A stretch of DNA of 17,575 nucleotides, taken from RGIG2560 sp964418385. GTDB lineage: Bacteria > Patescibacteriota > Microgenomatia > UBA1400 > PJMF01. This document shows, piece after piece, positions 13,551-17,575 of this stretch. The translations under genes were made by a program, and so were the position numbers. The stretch's first letter is position 1. Each line of letters begins with the position of its first letter. Below the pieces are notes generated by a model, which was given only the letters and a program-made list of their open reading frames with translations, did no database searches and was not told the origin of the DNA. The stretch spans positions 1 to 17,575 of the forward strand of contig CAYQLH010000012.1 of the NCBI GenBank assembly GCA_964418385.1, in the 5' to 3' direction.

Positions 13551-15332
13551 ATGAAAAAAGCTATTGAAATAATAATTATGACGATATCGCATATAAAAAA
13601 CATTTTGGGCAGACTGGTACTCATTTATTTAGTACCCTGCGTGATTATATGCAGTGTAACGCTAAGCTATGTATCACAAAATACGCAAGTACGTATCATT
13701 GGAGATGAATTTGGTTATTGGACTGCTGCTGCGTGGATTAACCATTGGGATTGGACCACTGTTGCTTCATACAATGGTTATTTTAGTTGGGGTTATGGTG
13801 TGGTTTTATCGTTGCTAGCAAGATTTATTACCAACATGAGCCGATCATATCAGTTGGCACTAGTGCTTAATAGTGTGTTCTTATGTCTGACTTATATTCT
13901 AATTTTCAAAGTGAGTGGATACTTTTGCAGCCAAAAACAAGTATTATTAAGAGTTATACTCTCACTTGCAACAATAATGTATGGCGGTAATTTATTCTAT
14001 AGCCAATTCACGATGGCAGAAACGCCACTTTTATTACTATTTTGGTTGAGTGTTTTTTTACTTTGCAAAGTGTGCACAAAATACTCTCGGTTGATAGCGG
14101 CGGTTTATTGTCTCACTTTGGTTTATATGTACTATGTACATATGCGCACTTTGGGAATTCTAATCGTGGGGTTATTATTTTTATTTTATCATCTTTTGAT
14201 TCATTTAAGGAACCGCCAAGAAGCATTGTTGTGTTCAATTGTTGCTATATTGGCGCTGCTGCTAGGACATTATGTCAAGTATAATTATAAATTGTACTTA
14301 CAGAGTAATCCAGAAGCTCCGTTTTTTGCTGTTGCCGATTATGAAGGGTTGAGCGAACATTTGGTTAAGCCGTCAGAAATAGTCACTGCTGTACCAATAG
14401 GATTTGTCGGCAAGCTTTATTATTTAATTGTTTCTAGTTTAGGGTTGGGAATGATTGCCATTAGTAGTATTTACGATCAGATCATAAAAGCCGATAAACA
14501 AAAAATGGATAACAAGAATTATGTAATTTTATATGTTTTATGTTCAATTCTAATTACAATTTTTATCACCTGTATTTTTCAGAGCAACTATGATACTAGA
14601 TACGATTTACTGGTGTATGGTCGCTATTACGATTTCATTATTAGTTCGTTTGTATTAATCGGTTTTGCTGGATTGATCAATAATAAAAAGTTCCATTTGA
14701 AAACATCACTCCTAGTGTTACTATTGGCATCGTTGATAACTAATTATTTTATCCCCAAAAGCATTGGCCATGGTCCTATTCATTTTAATAGTCCAGGATT
14801 ACAGTATGTGCTTGAGTTGGTTAATTATAATCTGTTTATTGCTGGTTGTATCTGTGCTGGGCTATTAGTAATAATATATTTTGCTTTTTATTTACCGATT
14901 AAAACAGAAAAACTAGTTGTTGTTTTTGCAGTTTTGTTTGCCATATACCAAATTACGTCATATAAATGGGATTATGAAAGAAAAGTACTTACACCTGGGA
15001 GTATTGAAAGCATGAATAAGGAAATAGAATTAGCTGATTATATCAAAAGCCACGTTGAGAATCGCAACATTTATTTTTATCGACCAGAAGATAATACTAA
15101 ATCTATGGAGCATTTACAATTTCAATTGGGCAATGTGGCGTTAAATTGTACTTCCGACGTTAATCGATTAAGAGGATTATCAGCCGATGATTATTTGGTA
15201 ACGCCGCAGAACTATAATCTTAATGAAGAAATAGGAGAAATACTGCCATTTGAATACGAATCTATATGCGAGTCAAAAAGAAATAGCTTGTGGCAACCAA
15301 TCGCCACTGATAGTGCACACAAACAAGAATAA
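13551..15332 (+). CDS. Putative GT-C-type membrane glycosyltransferase
   Basis: This is a 593-residue protein with about twelve hydrophobic segments. The first outside loop, after helix 1 (about 21-40), carries an acidic pair in IIGDEFGYW (D52, E53), the position where GT-C enzymes such as PMT/ArnT-type transferases keep their catalytic acid. A later loop has YMYYVHMRTLG (192-202) with H197 and R199, possible lipid-phosphate contacts. A soluble C-terminal tail (about 480-593) includes EIELADYIKSH and ends near KRNSLWQPIA. The family assignment rests on topology and the DE loop, not on a full match. A second in-frame ATG lies at 13578. Neither start has a Shine-Dalgarno site. The 43-base gap to the preceding gene and the lack of a promoter suggest one operon. 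It would transfer a sugar from a polyprenyl carrier on the outer face. Confidence 0.7.
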   Translation: MKKAIEIIIMTISHIKNILGRLVLIYLVPCVIICSVTLSYVSQNTQVRIIGDEFGYWTAAAWINHWDWTTVASYNGYFSWGYGVVLSLLARFITNMSRSYQLALVLNSVFLCLTYILIFKVSGYFCSQKQVLLRVILSLATIMYGGNLFYSQFTMAETPLLLLFWLSVFLLCKVCTKYSRLIAAVYCLTLVYMYYVHMRTLGILIVGLLFLFYHLLIHLRNRQEALLCSIVAILALLLGHYVKYNYKLYLQSNPEAPFFAVADYEGLSEHLVKPSEIVTAVPIGFVGKLYYLIVSSLGLGMIAISSIYDQIIKADKQKMDNKNYVILYVLCSILITIFITCIFQSNYDTRYDLLVYGRYYDFIISSFVLIGFAGLINNKKFHLKTSLLVLLLASLITNYFIPKSIGHGPIHFNSPGLQYVLELVNYNLFIAGCICAGLLVIIYFAFYLPIKTEKLVVVFAVLFAIYQITSYKWDYERKVLTPGSIESMNKEIELADYIKSHVENRNIYFYRPEDNTKSMEHLQFQLGNVALNCTSDVNRLRGLSADDYLVTPQNYNLNEEIGEILPFEYESICESKRNSLWQPIATDSAHKQE

Positions 15333-15394
15333 TTATACGGTGAGGAGTGACAAAATATCGGAAAGACAAAAAATAAAACAATAGAAAGGTAAAC

Positions 15395-16126
15395 ATGTCG
15401 GCAAAAGAAATAGATCAACCAAATCTTGAAAATAATCTTGATAAATGGGGAAAAATTGATAGATACTCCAAATGGATGTTTCATAAATACGAAAAGTATA
15501 TCGGTAAAAGTGTATTAGAAATTGGCGCTGGTTTGGGCAGAAATGTGGCATATTATATTGATGGACGCGATAAAGTCGTTGCCACTGATATTTTTGAAAG
15601 TGAACTTGAGCAATTAAAAAAACGTTTTGGTGATCGACAAAACTTTACTGCCGCCAACCTAGATATTATGAAGGATGACTTGAGTCAATATCGCGGCCAA
15701 TTTGACACGGTGGTGTGTATTAATACACTTGAACACCTACCTGATGACTTGAAAGCGGTCGAGAGAATGAAAGAGTGTTTGGCGGATGGTGGACATTTAA
15801 TCATTTTGGCACCCGCGATGTCATTTCTTTTTTGTCATCTGGATAAAAATGTGGGGCACTACAGACGGTATGATCGTGGTCGGATGAAGCTTTTAGCGAC
15901 TGCTTGCAAAATGAAAATTGTAAAAAATGGCTATTTCAATTTTTTTGGGATGATTCCATATTTTTTTAAAGGAAAATTTGGTAAAAATACTGGCGGTAGT
16001 TACTCCACTAGCATTAGTGACGGCGCAGGCAAAATGATCAATATTTTGTCAATAATTCTTGAACCAATTGAAAAAATCATTCCCCCGCCGGCTGGCATTT
16101 CTGAATATATCATCATGGAAAAATAG
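15395..16126 (+). CDS. Class I SAM-dependent methyltransferase
   Basis: This is a 243-residue Rossmann-fold methyltransferase. Motif I is VLEIGAGLGRNV (40-51), an acidic residue ends strand 2 (ATDIF, 63-67), and CINTLEHLPDD (108-118) forms the post-I region. NVGHYRRYDRGR (152-163) is a motif typical of methyltransferases found in polysaccharide and glycosyltransferase clusters. The small-molecule or sugar acceptor is unknown; methyl capping of a surface glycan is the contextual guess. AGAAAGG, seven bases before the ATG at 15395, is a moderate Shine-Dalgarno site, one of the few in the cluster. The 62-base gap to the previous gene shows no promoter, so it is probably the last gene of the transcript that starts near 7480. 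Confidence 0.88.
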   Translation: MSAKEIDQPNLENNLDKWGKIDRYSKWMFHKYEKYIGKSVLEIGAGLGRNVAYYIDGRDKVVATDIFESELEQLKKRFGDRQNFTAANLDIMKDDLSQYRGQFDTVVCINTLEHLPDDLKAVERMKECLADGGHLIILAPAMSFLFCHLDKNVGHYRRYDRGRMKLLATACKMKIVKNGYFNFFGMIPYFFKGKFGKNTGGSYSTSISDGAGKMINILSIILEPIEKIIPPPAGISEYIIMEK

Positions 16127-16174
16127 ATTTTGTTAATTGTGATCCTCAAACGTCTAGTGCATAATTACAAAAGA

Positions 16175-16185
16175 TATGATATAAT
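16175..16185 (+). promoter_or_regulatory. Extended -10 promoter TATGATATAAT
   Basis: TATGA precedes TATAAT at 16180-16185, fitting the TRTGN-TATAAT pattern. No -35 box is evident. The predicted start is near 16192, giving a leader of about 58 nt for the gene at 16250. It separates this gene from the upstream operon. Confidence 0.6.
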
Positions 16186-16249
16186 ACTTTCAGGTTTGAT
16201 TATTTGTTCTTAAAATATTTAGGAGTACAAACGGAAGCGAAAGTAAGAC

Positions 16250-17098
16250 ATGAAAATTAGAAATTTAGACGAATTTAAAGCAATTGACGCCGATTCAAAG
16301 TTGCAAGAATGGGAAGACGTTTTGTCTAACGCCGTCTTTAAATCTCAGGATAAGCGAGTGCTTTTCCCTGGACACTGTCAAAACTGTGATCAGGATGTGG
16401 ATTTTATTGTGGATGACAATTACGCAGTTGATGTAGCAGGCAAAAAATACGTCAACTACCGTGAACGCTTGGTTTGTCCTCAATGTCAACTCAACAATCG
16501 CATGCGTGCGTTGATTGGTCTTTTGGGAGAATATGTAGATATCAAAAACGATAAGATTTATTTGTATGAGCAAGTAACGCCCATGTTTAAAGCCATTACT
16601 GAAAAAAGCGGAGGGGAGAATATTGTCGGAAGTGAATACTTGGGCGAACAATACGAGTCAGGATATATTTCACCAGAAGGTGTCAGACACGAAGATGCCA
16701 TGAAATTGAGTTTTGCTGATGCCTCATTTAAAGCAATTCTTTCAAATGATGTTTTTGAGCACGTCATGGATATCAAAAAAACTATCAAAGAAGCTTACCG
16801 AGTTTTGGAAGAAAAAGGTGTGCTCTTAACGACCGTACCATTTTATTTTAATCAACAAAAAACGCAAAAACGAGCAGAAATTAAGAATGGGCAGCTGGTG
16901 CACCTTCAAAAACCAATTTATCATGGTGATCCGATGAATGTGGAAAAGGGCTGTTTGGTAATTTACGACTATGGTTGGGATCTGCTAGACTTAATGAGAG
17001 ATACTGGATTTAGTGACGTTTATTTCCAAAATATTTACTCTCCTGCTAATGGCAATATTGGAGTGCGCTGTATCATGGTTTTGGTTGCAATCAAGTAA
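16250..17098 (+). CDS. SAM methyltransferase with N-terminal zinc-ribbon-like cysteines
   Basis: This is a 282-residue protein. The N-terminal part has two CxxC pairs: HCQNC (C43, C46) and LVCPQC (C76, C79). They are separated by 29 residues and followed by LNNRMRALIG, a layout seen in zinc-ribbon methyltransferases of capsule and glycan clusters. The methyltransferase core follows: NIVGSEYLG (124-132), DAMKLSFADASFKAIL (149-164), SNDVFEHVMD (165-174) and a C-terminal beta strand. The classical glycine-rich motif I is not obvious, with the acidic region of EYLGEQY in its place. The gene has its own promoter at 16175-16185 and only a weak purine-rich ribosome-binding region. An inverted repeat (17098-17133) begins at the last base of its stop codon. 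Zinc binding is inferred from cysteine spacing. Confidence 0.8.
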   Translation: MKIRNLDEFKAIDADSKLQEWEDVLSNAVFKSQDKRVLFPGHCQNCDQDVDFIVDDNYAVDVAGKKYVNYRERLVCPQCQLNNRMRALIGLLGEYVDIKNDKIYLYEQVTPMFKAITEKSGGENIVGSEYLGEQYESGYISPEGVRHEDAMKLSFADASFKAILSNDVFEHVMDIKKTIKEAYRVLEEKGVLLTTVPFYFNQQKTQKRAEIKNGQLVHLQKPIYHGDPMNVEKGCLVIYDYGWDLLDLMRDTGFSDVYFQNIYSPANGNIGVRCIMVLVAIK

Positions 17099-17133
17099 TG
17101 GCGTTGGTGATACTGCTTTTGCAATAACGCCAT
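17098..17133 (+). repeat. 8-bp inverted repeat starting in the stop codon of the zinc-ribbon methyltransferase gene
   Basis: ATGGCGTT (17098-17105) and AACGCCAT (17126-17133) pair perfectly around a 20-nt loop. No T-run follows, so it is not a standard intrinsic terminator. It may protect the mRNA 3' end or weaken read-through into the next gene. Confidence 0.45.
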
Positions 17134-17174
17134 GTGCTCGCAAGCCTGTGTAAAATAGCTCAAAATCATTCATT

Positions 17175-17204
17175 TTGCGTTGCGGCTGGAATTTGTGGTA
17201 TAAT
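17175..17204 (+). promoter_or_regulatory. Promoter of the partial GT2 gene
   Basis: TGTGG-TATAAT (TATAAT at 17199-17204) is preceded by TTGCGT (17175-17180) at an 18-base spacing, a partial -35 match. The predicted start near 17211 is seven bases before the ATG at 17218, so the message is nearly leaderless. Confidence 0.7.
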
Positions 17205-17217
17205 ATAGGTAATTGTT

Positions 17218-17575
17218 ATGAAATTGATTATCCAAATTCCGAGTTACAATGAGGCAGACACTTTGCAGATTGCATTGAACGATCTTCCCCATCATATTGA
17301 TGGTGTGGATGAAATCGAATACTTGGTGATCAACGATGGTAGTACGGACAACACCGTGGAGGTTGCAAGGGCGTGGGGAGTAAATTATATTGTGGATCTC
17401 AAACGCAACAAAGGTTTGGCTTACGGTTTTATGGCTGGTCTGGATGCATGTTTACGCGCCGGCGCTGATATTATTGTCAATACCGATGCCGACAACCAGT
17501 ATTGTGGGGCCGACATTGCTAAACTGGTGCAACCGATTCTCGATGGGAAAAGCGATATTGTGATTGGCGAGCGAC
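17218..17575 (+). CDS. Polyprenyl-phosphate glycosyltransferase, GT2 (DPM1-like), 3' end cut by the window
   Basis: The reading frame runs from the ATG at 17218 to the window edge (119 codons). It shows the family 2 N-terminus IIQIPSYNEADTL (4-16), the nucleotide-binding VINDGSTDNT (37-46), NKGLAYGFMAGLDA (64-77) and the metal/nucleotide motif NTDADNQY (88-95), then IVIGER. This combination is typical of dolichol/undecaprenyl-phosphate mannose or glucose synthases, which move a sugar from a nucleotide donor to a polyprenyl phosphate on the cytoplasmic face. The product could feed the GT-C-like enzymes upstream. Whether a C-terminal membrane part follows cannot be seen. There is no Shine-Dalgarno site. 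Confidence 0.9.
   Translation, partial: MKLIIQIPSYNEADTLQIALNDLPHHIDGVDEIEYLVINDGSTDNTVEVARAWGVNYIVDLKRNKGLAYGFMAGLDACLRAGADIIVNTDADNQYCGADIAKLVQPILDGKSDIVIGER

Noticed and set aside
1..17575. CRISPR arrays, insertion sequences, phage genes or integrases
   Set aside because: No spaced direct repeats, transposase motifs or terminal inverted repeats were seen.

Overview
The window comes from a bacterium with a compact genome: small gaps, standard stop codons (TGA ends the fusion gene at 10805-10807), few Shine-Dalgarno sites and strong TATAAT boxes, many of them preceded by TGTGG. The mix of a lone RND pump pair, a PC4/YdbC-type ssDNA-binding protein, a tRNA whose CCA is not encoded, near-leaderless genes and a long surface-glycan cluster resembles Candidate Phyla Radiation (Patescibacteria) genomes. 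That assignment is inference from style, not from a marker gene.

Layout. Positions 1-247 (minus) hold the 5' end of a membrane-anchored or secreted protein of unknown function. Positions 248-818 have no protein gene but hold two divergent, well-folded RNA candidates. One is on the minus strand (about 277-481, with a 16-bp closing helix that starts where its promoter predicts the transcript start). The other is on the plus strand (672-800, with a 13-bp closing helix), followed by tRNA-Tyr(GUA) and an intrinsic terminator. Positions 1066-5727 (minus) are a two-gene efflux operon: a membrane-fusion protein, then an RND permease with an unusual extra membrane hairpin. Positions 5956-7035 encode MnmA, the tRNA 2-thiouridylase. 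Positions 7175-7393 encode a 72-residue PC4/YdbC-like protein.

From 7468 onward lies a surface-polysaccharide or glycoprotein cluster, all on the plus strand. It contains a 1095-residue methyltransferase/coiled-coil/GT2/GT4 fusion, an 888-residue membrane protein with a large C-terminal beta-rich part ending in a LamG-like domain, a GT-C-like membrane glycosyltransferase, two SAM methyltransferases (one with a zinc-ribbon-like N-terminus), and the start of a dolichol-phosphate-mannose-synthase-like GT2. A coherent inferred pathway is that the GT2 at the end charges a polyprenyl phosphate with sugar, the membrane enzymes use such lipid-linked sugars on the outer face, and the fusion protein plus the methyltransferases build and cap a glycan on the cytoplasmic side.

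The least explained and most interesting parts are the two RNA candidates at 277-481 and 672-800, the repeated promoter module, and the domain architectures of the fusion protein and of the LamG-tailed membrane protein.
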